Assembly (NCBI RefSeq): GCF_019711635.1
Contig: NZ_JAIGNT010000004.1
Location: 1 to 64,000 of the forward strand
Direction: 5' to 3'
Origin: Qipengyuania huizhouensis
GTDB lineage: Bacteria > Pseudomonadota > Alphaproteobacteria > Sphingomonadales > Sphingomonadaceae
Length of the DNA stretch: 64,000 nt
Every line of letters starts with the position of its first letter. Position 1 is the stretch's first letter. A program made the position numbers and the translations under genes. The notes under the pieces are model-generated. The model was not told the DNA's origin. It worked only from the letters and a program-made list of their open reading frames with translations, and did no database searches. Below, piece after piece: positions 1 through 9,650 of this stretch.

Positions 1-93
1 GCCAAGATAACCTCCGCAAAAGCTATCTTGAATCACATCTCGCAGCGATTGTGAATCCAGTTTGTCAACAGGGCCTATCTAAATGGGGGTATA

Positions 94-600
94 ATGCTTA
101 AAACTGTTCACGCGCTCGCACTCGCGGGTGCAGCCGTTTCGCTCGGCGGCTGTGCTACCGTTCTCAATGGCGTCAACCAGGAGGTCGCGTTCGATTCCGA
201 TCCTGGCGGGGCTGTTGTCGCGCTTAGCTCGGGCCAGACCTGCACCACACCGTGTGCATATGAACTTCGTCGCGGCGATGATCTGCGTGTCGACTTCAAT
301 CTTGCAGGTTACAAGCCCGAATACGTCTATGTGCAGAGCCGCATGGGCGGTTCGACCTTCGGAAACATTATCGCCGGTGGGGGCATTGGGGCCGTGGTCG
401 ATGGTAGCAACGGCGCTGCCAATCACCTCGCACCCAACCCGGTCTATATCCGCCTGGCGCGTATTGGTTGCGACGAGGAAGCCGTGTTGCTCGACAAGAA
501 GGGCGAAGTCGTAACGACCGTCGCCGAACATAACGCCAAGGTCGGAGAAGACGTTCGCAAGGGTCTCGAAGAACAAGGCGTGGTCGCGAAGGATATCTGA
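94..600 (+). CDS. Predicted lipoprotein with PEGA-like region
   Basis: Predicted envelope lipoprotein of unknown function, 168 residues. A short hydrophobic leader ends in a lipobox (LGGC, acylated Cys20). Residues about 32-85 form a compact beta-rich stretch resembling the PEGA fold: a polar start, the Thr-Pro-Cys turn, then the AGYKPEYVYVQ pattern. Two further cysteines (near residues 50 and 54) could form a disulfide. Residues about 92-112 are glycine-rich (GGGIGAVVDG) and may be a glycine-zipper segment. The ATG lies just after a run of five G that can serve as ribosome binding site. A strong hairpin follows the gene, which suggests a monocistronic unit. Lipoprotein call is firm; the PEGA resemblance is by eye. 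Confidence 0.8.
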   Translation: MLKTVHALALAGAAVSLGGCATVLNGVNQEVAFDSDPGGAVVALSSGQTCTTPCAYELRRGDDLRVDFNLAGYKPEYVYVQSRMGGSTFGNIIAGGGIGAVVDGSNGAANHLAPNPVYIRLARIGCDEEAVLLDKKGEVVTTVAEHNAKVGEDVRKGLEEQGVVAKDI

Positions 601-619
601 CTTCTTCGACGATCATCGA

Positions 620-657
620 AAGCGGCCCGCCTGTGCAAAAGCGCAGGCGGGCCGCTT
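620..657 (+). terminator. Strong hairpin terminator
   Basis: A 17-bp stem with one G-U wobble closes an AAAA loop (arms 620-636 and 641-657) and is followed by a T-rich stretch. It lies 20 bases after the lipoprotein stop, between two convergent genes, and may work in both directions. Confidence 0.85.
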
Positions 658-678
658 AATTTGCTTCTTTGCGCCAAA

Positions 679-888
679 TTAGACGCTGACGGGCGCTTCA
701 TCATCATCATCATCGTCTGACACAAGCAGAACAATCATCCCGATGCCAGCTATAGCGGTGATTATAGCTGCTCGAACCAGGTCACTTCCGCCTTCTTCCT
801 CGTAGGAGCTGGTCTGGGCAGTGGCGGCTACTGGTGCCAAAGCGAGCGAACCGGCTGCTGCTGCTAGTGCAATTTTCGGAAATCTCAT
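679..888 (-). CDS. Small exported membrane protein with acidic tail ending PVSV
   Basis: A 69-residue protein of unknown function. It has a signal peptide (MRFPKIALAAAAGSLALAP, probable cleavage after ATA), a short Ser/Glu-rich linker, one hydrophobic segment of about 20 residues, then six consecutive Asp and the C-terminus EAPVSV. The start at 888 is chosen because a GAAAGGA ribosome binding site precedes it; an upstream in-frame start would add five residues. A paralog with the same architecture and the same last four residues lies at 37576. The shared design suggests a small membrane-anchored envelope protein with an acidic C-terminal end; no function is known to me. Confidence 0.75.
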   Translation of the reverse strand: MRFPKIALAAAAGSLALAPVAATAQTSSYEEEGGSDLVRAAIITAIAGIGMIVLLVSDDDDDDEAPVSV

Positions 889-910
889 GTGCGATCCTTT
901 CAATTCTCTA

Positions 911-933
911 GGGACATCAATATGATTTGTCCC
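911..933. promoter_or_regulatory. Inverted repeat upstream of the small acidic-tailed protein
   Basis: GGGACA at 911-916 is matched by TGTCCC at 928-933, with a partly symmetric ATCAATATGAT core. It lies 23-45 bases upstream of the start at 888, so it could be an operator or a 5' leader hairpin. No partner sequence was seen in front of the paralog at 37576. Confidence 0.3.
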
Positions 934-1119
934 ATCAAGCTAATCACCAATCACCCTGGTATGTTCCTGATTCTATCGAGGATAGAGAACCGGTTGGCTA
1001 TCAATCATGCACATTCGGTGGAACGGGCTCGGGTTTGAGAGCCTTCGACTGGCTTGTCTTCTGCTGCATTTAAACAGGGTTCAGTGCTGCTTCAGTTCGC
1101 TTTCGCCAAATTCGAACTC

Positions 1120-1761
1120 ATGATGAAATTTCTGGTTTCTTTTGTGCTCGCGCTTCTCGCTATTGGGCTTGGTGCTGAAACCAGTACCGCCAATTCGGCC
1201 ACCAACGCATGGCAGATCGGACCTATCATCGATGGCCGGAGCTACTCGAAAAATATGCCTCTCTATCTGTACGAGGGCAGGGATGGTCCTTGGTTCGACT
1301 TTCCCGGTCCTAGAAAGAGTGACGGCCATGTCCATTATGTCACCATAGCCTCCGGTCCGCTGAACAGGGCAAAACGCATTACGATGCGGTATCGCATTGA
1401 TTCGCCGCCGGATGTAAAATTCAGACCTCAGGAAGCTCCGGGCGAGGAAGCGACGATGTCGTTGTATTTTCAGCGTCACGGTGACCGCTGGACGCGAGAT
1501 TATCCCCATTATCGATGGTATTCCCCTGCTGCTCGCGTCGTAAAGTTGCGCCCTGGTGTGCATGAGATCAGCATTGGGCTTGACGAACCGTGGATCGCAA
1601 TGATGGGCGGGAACAGCCACACCCTGCCCGGGCCTTTTGCAAAGACTTTAACCGATACTGCTCGGATCGGGTTTACTTTCGGCGGATCGACGGGTCGCGG
1701 GCATGGAGTTTACGCGACAAGGCCGGCTCGCTTCACCCTTCTGGAATTTGAGGTCCAGTAA
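1120..1761 (+). CDS. Exported protein of unknown function
   Basis: About 213 residues from the start chosen here. The N-terminus is a convincing signal peptide (MMKFLVSFVLALLAIGLG, then a small-residue cleavage region near TANSA). The upstream in-frame start at 1054 would place this leader 22 residues inside the protein, so 1120 or 1123 is preferred, although no clear ribosome binding site is visible. The mature part is rich in Tyr, Trp, Arg, Gly and Pro, with phrases such as WFDFPGPRKSDGHVHYV, which looks like an all-beta, possibly carbohydrate-binding, secreted domain. I do not recognise the family. It stands alone between the small acidic-tailed gene and alaS. Confidence 0.65.
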   Translation: MMKFLVSFVLALLAIGLGAETSTANSATNAWQIGPIIDGRSYSKNMPLYLYEGRDGPWFDFPGPRKSDGHVHYVTIASGPLNRAKRITMRYRIDSPPDVKFRPQEAPGEEATMSLYFQRHGDRWTRDYPHYRWYSPAARVVKLRPGVHEISIGLDEPWIAMMGGNSHTLPGPFAKTLTDTARIGFTFGGSTGRGHGVYATRPARFTLLEFEVQ

Positions 1762-1919
1762 GGCTAATCTCCAGTATCCTTTGAGGCTTTGAGATGCGAT
1801 CTGCGAATACGATCACCCTCAAGAGATTTTGATCGAAAGTCATCGGCCCTCGGTAAGCCACTTTCCCCCGGCACCATTCCCGCTTGTCGCACGCGTGCCT
1901 ATTGCCTAACTGCGGCACT

Positions 1920-4583
1920 ATGACGTCGACTAACGAAATACGCCGCTCCTTCCTCGACTATTTTGCATCGAAGGATCATGCCGAGGTCCCGAGCGCACCA
2001 CTCGTTCCGTTCAGCGATCCTACGCTGATGTTCGTCAATGCGGGGATGGTACCGTTCAAGAACGCTTTCACCGGTCTTGAAACACCACCCGCCTCGCGCG
2101 CGGTCAGCGCGCAGAAGTGCGTTCGGGCCGGGGGCAAGCACAACGATCTCGACAATGTCGGCTATACAGCCCGGCATCACACATTCTTCGAAATGCTGGG
2201 CAACTTCAGCTTCGGCGACTATTTCAAGGAACAGGCGATCGACAATGCCTGGAACCTGCTGACGAAGGAGTGGGGCCTCAATCCAGAGCGGCTGTTGGTC
2301 ACGGTCTATCATACCGACGATGAGGCCTTCGACCTGTGGAAGAAGCGCACCGGTTTCGCCGACGAGAAGATTATCCGCATTCCTACCAAGGACAATTTCT
2401 GGGCCATGGGCTCCGACGGACCATGCGGCCCGTGTTCGGAAATCTTTTACGATCACGGCGATCATATCTGGGGCGGCCCTCCGGGATCGCCGGAAGAAGA
2501 CGGCGATCGTTTCGTCGAGATCTGGAATCTCGTCTTCATGCAGTTCACGCAGGAGAACGACGAAATCGTCGGCGACCTGCCCAAGCCCAGCATCGATACC
2601 GGCATGGGCATCGAACGTGTCGCTGCTGTCATGCAGGGCGTCCATGACAATTACGATACCGATACCTTCAGAGCTTTGATCGGTGCCAGTGAAGCACTCA
2701 CCGGAGTGAAAGCGGAAGGCAACCAGACTGCCAGCCATCGGGTCATCGCGGACCACCTGCGCTCGACGAGCTTCCTGCTGGCCGACGGGGTGCTGCCCAG
2801 CAATGAAGGCCGCGGCTACGTTCTGCGCCGCATCATGCGCCGCGCCATGCGTCACGCCCACTTGCTGGGGGCGAGTAAGCCGCTGATGCATCGCCTTGTT
2901 CCTGAACTCGTAAGCGAAATGGGGGCTGCCTATCCGGAGTTGGTACGCGGCCAGGCGCTTATCCAGGAAGTCCTCGAACGCGAGGAAGCGCAATTTCGTC
3001 GCACGCTCGAAAAGGGCCTCAAGCTGCTCGACGAGGCGACTGGCGAGATGGGTGAGGGTGGCACGCTGGATGGCGGAACTGCGTTCAAGCTCTACGACAC
3101 ATATGGATTTCCCTACGACCTCACAGAAGACGCATTGCGCGCACGCGGAATAGGCGTGGACAGGGCCGGCTTCGACAGCGCGATGGCTGAGCAGAAGACG
3201 GCCGCGCGTGCTGCGTGGAAGGGATCCGGGGAAGCGGCCAGCGAAGATGTCTGGTTCGACATTGTCGAACGCGAAGGTTCGACCGAATTCACCGGCTATT
3301 CGTCCAGCACGGGTGAGGCGGCGGTGGTGGCGCTGGTGAAAGACGGCAAGGAAGTGGACACTGCGTCCGCGGGCGATGAGGTAATCGTTCTCACCAATCA
3401 GACGCCGTTCTACGGCGAGAGTGGCGGCCAGACCGGTGATGCCGGACGAATCTGGACGCCCGAGGGCCTTGAGATCATCGTCTCGACAACGAACAAGCCG
3501 CTCGGACGACTACACGCTCATGTGTCGAAGGTCGGCAAGGGCAGCGTGAAAGTCGGCGATGCAGTGCATCTCGAGATCGACGCCGAACGCCGTGACCGTA
3601 TCCGCGCAAACCATTCGGCGACGCACCTGGTCCACGCGGCACTGCGTAATCGCCTGGGCGGACATGTGACACAGAAGGGTTCGCTGGTTGCCGACGATCG
3701 CTTCCGGTTCGACTTTTCGCATCCCAAGCCGCTCAGCGACGAGGACATTGCCGCGATAGAAGCAGAGGTGAACGAGGAAATTCGCGCCAACGAGACGGTT
3801 GGCACGAGGCTCATGACGCCGGATGATGCAGTAGCCGCGGGTGCCTTGGCCCTTTTCGGTGAAAAATACGGCGACGAGGTTCGCGTCCTTTCCATGGGCC
3901 GCAAAGGCGGGGGGGGGCGTAATTACTCGGTCGAACTGTGCGGCGGCACCCATGTCGAAGCGACTGGTGACATCGGCCTGTTCAAGATCGTTGCCGAAAG
4001 CGCGGTCAGTTCGGGTGTGCGCCGTATCGAGGCATTGACCGGCGAAGCCGCACGCCAGTGGTTGCTGGCACGGGATGATGCCGTGCGGGCCATTGCCGGG
4101 GCGCTCAAGACTTCTCCCGATGAAGCAGCAGCGCGAGTCTTGACCTTGGTCGAGGAACGTAAGCGACTTGAAAAGGAACTTGCCGAAGCAAAGCGCGCGC
4201 TCGCCTTGGGTGGGGGAGGTTCTGCCAATTCTGGCTCCGCCGATGAGGACCTCGGCGGGGTCACATTTTCAGGTCAGATCATAGACGGACTCGATCCGAA
4301 GGAGCTACGTCCACTGCTCGACGAGGCCAAGAAGCGCATGGGTTCCGGAATCGCTGCAATCTGCGCTGTGAATGACGGCAAGGGTGCCTTTGCGGTTGGC
4401 GTGACCGATGATCTTACCGACCGGTTTAGCGCGGTCGACCTGGTACGCGTCGGTGTGGAAGCGCTCGGCGGCAAGGGCGGCGGCGGTCGGCCCGATATGG
4501 CCCAGGGCGGTGGACCGGACGGTTCGAAGGCCGAAAAAGCTATCGCCGCTGTGCGCGAGACTTTGACAAGAGAAGACGCCTGA
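1920..4583 (+). CDS. alaS: Alanine--tRNA ligase
   Basis: Charges tRNA-Ala in the cytoplasm; 887 residues, the usual length. The class II catalytic core is at the N-terminus (RRSFLDYF start, then [17 protein letters not shown] near residue 86). The editing domain carries the zinc ligands HxxxH (from His565) and CGGTH (Cys674, His678). The C-terminal DHHA1-like domain follows a Lys/Glu-rich coiled segment and ends in the Gly-rich [16 protein letters not shown] motif. The start at 1920 gives the standard [11 protein letters not shown] beginning; the longer form from 1884 adds 12 non-conserved residues. A run of nine G at 3909-3917 encodes glycines and keeps the frame. Confidence 0.98.
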   Translation: MTSTNEIRRSFLDYFASKDHAEVPSAPLVPFSDPTLMFVNAGMVPFKNAFTGLETPPASRAVSAQKCVRAGGKHNDLDNVGYTARHHTFFEMLGNFSFGDYFKEQAIDNAWNLLTKEWGLNPERLLVTVYHTDDEAFDLWKKRTGFADEKIIRIPTKDNFWAMGSDGPCGPCSEIFYDHGDHIWGGPPGSPEEDGDRFVEIWNLVFMQFTQENDEIVGDLPKPSIDTGMGIERVAAVMQGVHDNYDTDTFRALIGASEALTGVKAEGNQTASHRVIADHLRSTSFLLADGVLPSNEGRGYVLRRIMRRAMRHAHLLGASKPLMHRLVPELVSEMGAAYPELVRGQALIQEVLEREEAQFRRTLEKGLKLLDEATGEMGEGGTLDGGTAFKLYDTYGFPYDLTEDALRARGIGVDRAGFDSAMAEQKTAARAAWKGSGEAASEDVWFDIVEREGSTEFTGYSSSTGEAAVVALVKDGKEVDTASAGDEVIVLTNQTPFYGESGGQTGDAGRIWTPEGLEIIVSTTNKPLGRLHAHVSKVGKGSVKVGDAVHLEIDAERRDRIRANHSATHLVHAALRNRLGGHVTQKGSLVADDRFRFDFSHPKPLSDEDIAAIEAEVNEEIRANETVGTRLMTPDDAVAAGALALFGEKYGDEVRVLSMGRKGGGGRNYSVELCGGTHVEATGDIGLFKIVAESAVSSGVRRIEALTGEAARQWLLARDDAVRAIAGALKTSPDEAAARVLTLVEERKRLEKELAEAKRALALGGGGSANSGSADEDLGGVTFSGQIIDGLDPKELRPLLDEAKKRMGSGIAAICAVNDGKGAFAVGVTDDLTDRFSAVDLVRVGVEALGGKGGGGRPDMAQGGGPDGSKAEKAIAAVRETLTREDA

Positions 4584-4600
4584 CCGGCACTAACGGTCAG
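4580..4600 (+). terminator. Stem-loop overlapping the alaS stop
   Basis: A perfect 7-bp stem (CTGACCG/CGGTCAG) with a 7-base loop begins at the alaS stop codon. It lacks a clear T-run, so it may act only as a weak terminator or as RNA 3' end protection. Confidence 0.4.
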
Positions 4601-4636
4601 GTATTACCCTGTTCTACTCCATTTCTGCGGAATTGA

Positions 4637-4816
4637 TCAGGCGCCGGGCGTCTTTTTGGTTACGCCGCTCGAACCTTGTTCGATGTCGTAGCCTTCAGTG
4701 TCGCCGGGTTTGCCGCGATCTTCGTTCGGTGCCTTGTCCTTTCGTGGATCGGCAACGTTCTGGGGCTTGAATTTCTCGTCATTTGGAAGTGGCTTTGTCG
4801 GGTCGATGTCACTCAT
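4637..4816 (-). CDS. Small hydrophilic protein
   Basis: A 59-residue, very polar protein rich in Lys, Asp, Pro and Gly (MSDIDPTKPLPNDEKFKPQN... ending KKTPGA), probably largely disordered and cytoplasmic. The start at 4816 has a good purine-rich AAAGGAAAGG ribosome binding site; the longer open frame to 4903 runs into the antiporter gene and is not preferred. It lies just downstream of the antiporter on the same strand and could be co-transcribed with it. No family is recognised. Confidence 0.6.
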   Translation of the reverse strand: MSDIDPTKPLPNDEKFKPQNVADPRKDKAPNEDRGKPGDTEGYDIEQGSSGVTKKTPGA

Positions 4817-4859
4817 ATCCTTTCCTTTCGCCTCATCAACGCATAGGGAAAGGAAGGGT

Positions 4860-6620
4860 TCAACCGTCCAACGTACTCGAACGCAGCTTCGGCTTGTAGG
4901 CAAGTGCGCCCTCTTTCTCGATCAGATCACGGAACTCATCCCGCTTTTCGTGGATCGAAGCGATTACCGGACCCATGGCAACACCGATGTCGACCAATAC
5001 GGCTTCCGAAAGCTGTAGCGCCGCTTCGAGTGTTTCGGGAACGGCGTGGCTGGCACCGGCGCGATAAAGCTCGGCAGCATGGGCGATGTCGCGGGCACGA
5101 GATACAATAAGCAGATCCGGATATTCGCTACGAAGCTTGGATACCAGACGTGCGGCAAGCACCGGTTCGTCCATGGTAAGCACGATGGCTGGAGCATTTT
5201 CGACGCCCAATCTGGCCAGCGATCCACCGCGAGCCGCATCTCCGAACGTCGCCCGATATCCCTTACGTTTGGCAAATTCGATAAGGTCGGCATCGGAATC
5301 TATTGCGATATAGGGTTTGCCATGCGCCTTGAGCATTTGCGCCACCAATCGGCCAACGCGCCCTATTCCCACAACTATGACTTTCCCGTCGCCTTCGTCG
5401 TCAGGTGGAAGCTCCGGCGCTGGTTCGACGCGGCGGGCGACGATACGACCGAGGCGTGCCAGGAGCGGTGTGAAGGTCAGGCCGATTGCGGTCACAATCT
5501 GCCAGAACTGCGCAGTGCCAGGTTGAATCAGGAGTGCCGAGCTGGCGGCGGCAAGCACGATCAGAGTTGTCTCGGATGGGCTGGCCATCAAAATCCCGGT
5601 TTCGGCTGCCGTACTACGCCGTGCGCCCATCAATCGCAGGAGTACGCCCGTCAGGATTGCCTTGAACAGGAGTACGCCAACCACCGCAGTCGCGATCATC
5701 CCGAGGTATTCCCAGATGGTCGCCAGATCGATGCTCATCCCCACAGTAATCAGGAAGATGCCCAGAGCGAGCCCTTTGAACGGCTCCATAATGCTTTCGA
5801 CTTCCTGATGATACTCGGTCTCGGCAATCAGCAGGCCGGCCAGCAACGCACCCACTATCGGTGACAAACCTACGGCCGCCGTTGCAAGGCTGGCCCCGAT
5901 AACCACCAGCATTGCAGCGGCGAGAAACAGTTCAGGACTTTTGGTCCTTGCTGCCTGGGCAAACAGACGCGGCAGGGCGATACGGCCGGCGATCATCATG
6001 ACCGCGATCACTGCCGCGCCTTGCCACATCGTGGTAAGCAGACCCTCCCAACCCTCCGAAGCGGCATTGGGCGCCATTGCGCCGAGGATGAAGACGATCG
6101 GAACGATCATGATGTCTTCGAACAACAACATCGAGAGTGCAGCGCGGCCAACGGGACTCGCGGTGCCTGAAATTGGCAGGACGATTGCAGTCGAAGAGAA
6201 TGCGAGAGCAAAGCCGAGCGCCAGCGCTCCGGTCCAGAACTGGCCCATCATCGAGAGCACTATTGCAAGAATCACACCGCCAATGAGTAATTCCGCTGCC
6301 CCAAGTCCGAAGACTAGCCTTCGCAACTGCCATAGGCGCTTGAAGGACAACTCCAGCCCGATTGCGAACAGCAACAGGATGATGCCGAACTCCGCAAAAG
6401 GTTCGAGCGCCTCCGGATCGGATATCGTTATGTGTTCGAGCCAAGGTCGCTCGAATACGAGCTGACCCAGGCCATAGGGACCCACTGCGATGCCGATAAG
6501 GATGAACCCGATAACGGGAGTAATCCGGAAGCGCGTAAAAACGGGTATGACTAGTCCCGCCGCGCCGAGGATCACGAGCGCGTCGGATATTGCCGGAGAT
6601 GCTAGGTCGCCCGAAGCCAT
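4860..6620 (-). CDS. CPA2-family K+/H+ antiporter with TrkA-N domain
   Basis: Monovalent cation:proton antiporter of the KefB/YbaL type in the inner membrane, 586 residues. Residues about 10-390 hold roughly 12 membrane segments with typical CPA2 motifs (FSSTAIVLPI near 141, LLFEDI near 166). Residues 411-540 form a TrkA-N/RCK nucleotide-binding domain with the Rossmann loop GIGRVGRLV (418-426) and the IDSD acidic end of beta-2. The family exchanges K+ (or Na+) for protons under control of bound nucleotide; here the ion is inferred. The start gives a normal N-terminus (MASGDLASPAISDALVILG). No ancillary KefF/KefG-type protein is adjacent. Confidence 0.9.
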   Translation of the reverse strand: MASGDLASPAISDALVILGAAGLVIPVFTRFRITPVIGFILIGIAVGPYGLGQLVFERPWLEHITISDPEALEPFAEFGIILLLFAIGLELSFKRLWQLRRLVFGLGAAELLIGGVILAIVLSMMGQFWTGALALGFALAFSSTAIVLPISGTASPVGRAALSMLLFEDIMIVPIVFILGAMAPNAASEGWEGLLTTMWQGAAVIAVMMIAGRIALPRLFAQAARTKSPELFLAAAMLVVIGASLATAAVGLSPIVGALLAGLLIAETEYHQEVESIMEPFKGLALGIFLITVGMSIDLATIWEYLGMIATAVVGVLLFKAILTGVLLRLMGARRSTAAETGILMASPSETTLIVLAAASSALLIQPGTAQFWQIVTAIGLTFTPLLARLGRIVARRVEPAPELPPDDEGDGKVIVVGIGRVGRLVAQMLKAHGKPYIAIDSDADLIEFAKRKGYRATFGDAARGGSLARLGVENAPAIVLTMDEPVLAARLVSKLRSEYPDLLIVSRARDIAHAAELYRAGASHAVPETLEAALQLSEAVLVDIGVAMGPVIASIHEKRDEFRDLIEKEGALAYKPKLRSSTLDG

Positions 6621-6669
6621 GAATAAGCTCTAGCCAGCCATCATTGCGAAGTCACGAATGTAGACGATG

Positions 6670-8325
6670 TTAGCCTCCACCAGGGTGTGCGGGGCCGAGC
6701 GGTTCGCGGCGCGGGCGAGGCTTGCCGGGGTGTCTTCGGTCTTCATCCCATTCGATTCGGTAAAGGTCGAAGCGACGATCGGCCAGATTGCGCACGGTAC
6801 CTTCGGCCCGGGCCCATTGGAGGTCGGCCAGGTTGATATCGCTGATCGTCAACGTTTCCACGTTTTCGGTCGCCTCGGCAGCTATGCCATCGCGGGCGAA
6901 AGGAAAATCGCACGGTGTCAGAATGCAGCTTTGCGCATACTGGATGTCCATATTGCCCACGTTGGGTAGATTTCCGACATTGCCGGACAGCACGACGAAA
7001 CACTGATTTTCGATAGCCCGAGCCTGTGAGCAATACCGAACGCGCAAATATCCCTGACGACTATCGGTACAGAAGGGCACGAAAATGATGCGAGCACCTT
7101 CATCGGCAAGGCGGCGGCTGAGTTCGGGGAACTCGCTATCGTAGCAGATCTGCACACCGATCGGGCCGCAGTCAGTCTGGATTACCTCGACCTTGTCGCC
7201 GCCCTTGATGTTCCACCAATAACGCTCGTTGGGGGTGGGATGGATTTTTTCCTGCGCATGGACCGATCCGTCGCGCAGGCAGACATAGGCGACGTTGTGG
7301 ATGTCTCCGTCATCCATGCGCGTCGGGTGGCTGCCGGCGATGATATTGATGTTGTAGCGCATCGCCATTTCGGAAATATCGTCACGCAGGCGAGGGGTGT
7401 ATTCGGACAATCGCTCGATCGCCTCGACCGGCGAGAGTTCCTTCTCTTCGAAACTCAGCAGCATCAGCGTGAAGAGTTCGGGAAAAACTATGAAGTCCGC
7501 TTCATAATCGCTTGCGACATCTACGAAATATGTCACGTGGCGCATGAATTCGTCATAGTCAGCCACTTGCCGTGCCTGCAGCTGGCACGTCGCTACACGG
7601 ACAGCTTCGACCCCTCGTGGTAGCCGCTTTTTCACCGGCTGGTCGCGCTCGACATAGGGATTGCGCCAGACCATCATGATAGCGTTTGCCATGCTGGCCT
7701 TGTCCTCGGGCAGATAGCCCTCCATCACCCGCTCGGGCTCGAACCCGTTGGCGAGTTGGAAGCGCAACACAGGGTCGTGCAGCTTTCCTTCGACCACCTT
7801 CTCCAGATACTCCTGCGGCCCTTCGACCTTCCGCCGACTGCGGCGATAGTTCGGCATTCGGCCCGCAAAGACGATGCCGGTCAGGTCGCGGTCTTCGGCC
7901 AGAGCGCGGCGCTCTTCGTACAACCGTCTTCCGATGCGAACGCCGCGCACTTTGGGATCGACGCACATTTCGTAGCCGTAAAGCCAGTCGCCCGTCGGAT
8001 CGTGGCGGCTGCCGTAGCCATTGCCGGTAATTTCGTCCCAATCGTGGTCCTGGAAGGCCAAGGCTTCGGCTACCTGCATGGTGGCGCAATAGCCGACCAC
8101 CTTCTCGTCGAGCAGGGCGACAAAGCAACCTTCGGGAAAGTTGTTGATCTGGCCGCGAATCTCGCCGTGCGTATAGGCTGGCATGTCTTCGTAGACGCGC
8201 CGCACCAGGTCCGCGATGCCGCGGATGTCCTTTATTTTCGCGTTGCGGATTTCGAGCCGCTTCTGGCCGAATTTCTCCGAACCCTTCCGGCGAACTGCGC
8301 GCTTCTTTGTTGGCTGTCTGGCCAT
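6670..8325 (-). CDS. GNAT acetyltransferase / carbon-nitrogen hydrolase fusion
   Basis: Two enzymes in one 551-residue chain. Residues about 24-240 are a GNAT N-acetyltransferase (VDPKVRGVRIGRRLYEERR gives the acetyl-CoA binding loop). Residues about 240-525 are a nitrilase-superfamily amidohydrolase with the complete Glu-Lys-Cys triad: Glu283 (FPELF), Lys360 (QEKIHP) and Cys394 (QICYDSEFPE). This two-domain architecture is a known conserved family, but its substrate is not established. The N-terminal 20 residues are strongly basic. It lies downstream of icd on the same strand, separated by the icd terminator, so it may have its own promoter. Confidence 0.92.
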   Translation of the reverse strand: MARQPTKKRAVRRKGSEKFGQKRLEIRNAKIKDIRGIADLVRRVYEDMPAYTHGEIRGQINNFPEGCFVALLDEKVVGYCATMQVAEALAFQDHDWDEITGNGYGSRHDPTGDWLYGYEMCVDPKVRGVRIGRRLYEERRALAEDRDLTGIVFAGRMPNYRRSRRKVEGPQEYLEKVVEGKLHDPVLRFQLANGFEPERVMEGYLPEDKASMANAIMMVWRNPYVERDQPVKKRLPRGVEAVRVATCQLQARQVADYDEFMRHVTYFVDVASDYEADFIVFPELFTLMLLSFEEKELSPVEAIERLSEYTPRLRDDISEMAMRYNINIIAGSHPTRMDDGDIHNVAYVCLRDGSVHAQEKIHPTPNERYWWNIKGGDKVEVIQTDCGPIGVQICYDSEFPELSRRLADEGARIIFVPFCTDSRQGYLRVRYCSQARAIENQCFVVLSGNVGNLPNVGNMDIQYAQSCILTPCDFPFARDGIAAEATENVETLTISDINLADLQWARAEGTVRNLADRRFDLYRIEWDEDRRHPGKPRPRREPLGPAHPGGG

Positions 8326-8352
8326 TTTACCCCGTCAGTTTTTGTCGACCCC

Positions 8353-8388
8353 AAAGAAAAACCGGGGCCGGCACGAGCCGACCCCGGT
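8353..8388 (-). terminator. Rho-independent terminator of icd
   Basis: A 12-bp GC-rich stem with one G-U wobble (arms 8361-8372 and 8377-8388) and a 4-base loop. Read on the minus strand it is followed by TTTTTC. It sits 42 bases after the icd stop. Confidence 0.9.
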
Positions 8389-8429
8389 GATCTGGCTTAT
8401 CTGGATAATGACCCAGAGGCGTTCCGGTT

Positions 8430-9650
8430 TCAGGCCGACTTTGCCATTTCCGCTTCCAGTCCCTCGACAATCGCTTCGAAGAACTGCTCGGTGGTCATCC
8501 AGCTCTGGTCTGGACCGATGAGCAAAGCGAGGTCTTTGGTCATCTTGCCGCTTTCCACGGTCTCGATGCAGACCCGCTCCAGCGTTTCGGCGAACTTCAC
8601 CACTTCGGGCGTGTTGTCGAACTTGCCGCGATACATGAGACCGCGCGTCCATGCGAAGATGCTAGCGATCGGGTTGGTCGAGGTCGCCTTGCCCTGCTGG
8701 TGCTGGCGATAGTGGCGGGTGACGGTGCCGTGTGCAGCTTCGGCTTCTACCGTCTTGCCATCGGGAGTCATCAGGACCGAGGTCATCAGCCCGAGCGAGC
8801 CGAAGCCCTGAGCGACGATGTCCGACTGTACGTCTCCGTCGTAGTTCTTGCAGGCCCAGACGAACTTGCCACTCCACTTGAGTGCCGCTGCGACCATGTC
8901 GTCGATCAGGCGGTGTTCGTAAGTCAGGCCGTGCTTTTCGAAATCTGCCTTGTATTCTGCATCGAACACTTCCTGGAACAGGTCCTTGAAGCGGCCATCA
9001 TACTTCTTGAGGATGGTGTTCTTGGTCGACAGATATACCGGCCACTTGCGGTCAAGGCCGTAAGCGAAGCTCGCGCGGGCGAAGTCGCGGATGCTGTCGT
9101 CGAGGTTGTACATCGTCAGGGCAACGCCCGGGCTGGGGAACTCGAACACGTCGATGTCGATGTTTTCGCCGTCTTCGCCCTCGAAGACCATGCGCAGTTT
9201 GCCCTTGCCGGGGATGAGCGTGTCTTTAGCGCGGTACTGGTCGCCGAAGGCATGACGACCGACGACGATCGGGTCGGTCCATCCAGGGACAAGACGCGGA
9301 ACGTTGTCGATGACGATAGGTTCGCGGAAGACTACGCCGCCGAGGATGTTGCGGATCGTGCCGTTCGGGCTGACCCACATCTTCTTGAGGCCAAATTCCT
9401 CGACGCGCTGCTCGTCGGGGGTGATGGTGGCGCACTTCACGCCGACACCATATTCCTTGATCGCGTTCGCTGCATCGACGGTAATCTGATCGTCGGTCGC
9501 ATCGCGGCTCTCGATAGAAAGGTCGTAGTATTTGAGATCGATATCGAGATAGGGAAGGATCAGCCGTTCGCGGATCCACTTCCAGATAATTTTGGTCATT
9601 TCGTCGCCGTCGAGTTCGACGACCGGATTGGCTACCTTGATCTTGGCCAT
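8430..9650 (-). CDS. icd: NADP-dependent isocitrate dehydrogenase
   Basis: TCA-cycle enzyme converting isocitrate to 2-oxoglutarate with NADPH production, cytoplasmic. The 406-residue length and N-terminus ([23 protein letters not shown]) match the homodimeric eukaryote-like (type II) NADP form common in alphaproteobacteria. Substrate residues are visible in the [10 protein letters not shown] stretch (about residues 92-101), and the metal/cofactor region includes [19 protein letters not shown] and the NADP-binding [12 protein letters not shown]. The start is preceded by an AGGAAA ribosome binding site. It is a single-gene unit closed by its own terminator. Confidence 0.97.
   Translation of the reverse strand: MAKIKVANPVVELDGDEMTKIIWKWIRERLILPYLDIDLKYYDLSIESRDATDDQITVDAANAIKEYGVGVKCATITPDEQRVEEFGLKKMWVSPNGTIRNILGGVVFREPIVIDNVPRLVPGWTDPIVVGRHAFGDQYRAKDTLIPGKGKLRMVFEGEDGENIDIDVFEFPSPGVALTMYNLDDSIRDFARASFAYGLDRKWPVYLSTKNTILKKYDGRFKDLFQEVFDAEYKADFEKHGLTYEHRLIDDMVAAALKWSGKFVWACKNYDGDVQSDIVAQGFGSLGLMTSVLMTPDGKTVEAEAAHGTVTRHYRQHQQGKATSTNPIASIFAWTRGLMYRGKFDNTPEVVKFAETLERVCIETVESGKMTKDLALLIGPDQSWMTTEQFFEAIVEGLEAEMAKSA

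Noticed and set aside
3909..3917. Run of nine G inside alaS, possible phase-variable tract or error
   Set aside because: The frame is intact on both sides and codes the expected glycine-rich stretch before the zinc motif; switching an essential gene is unlikely.
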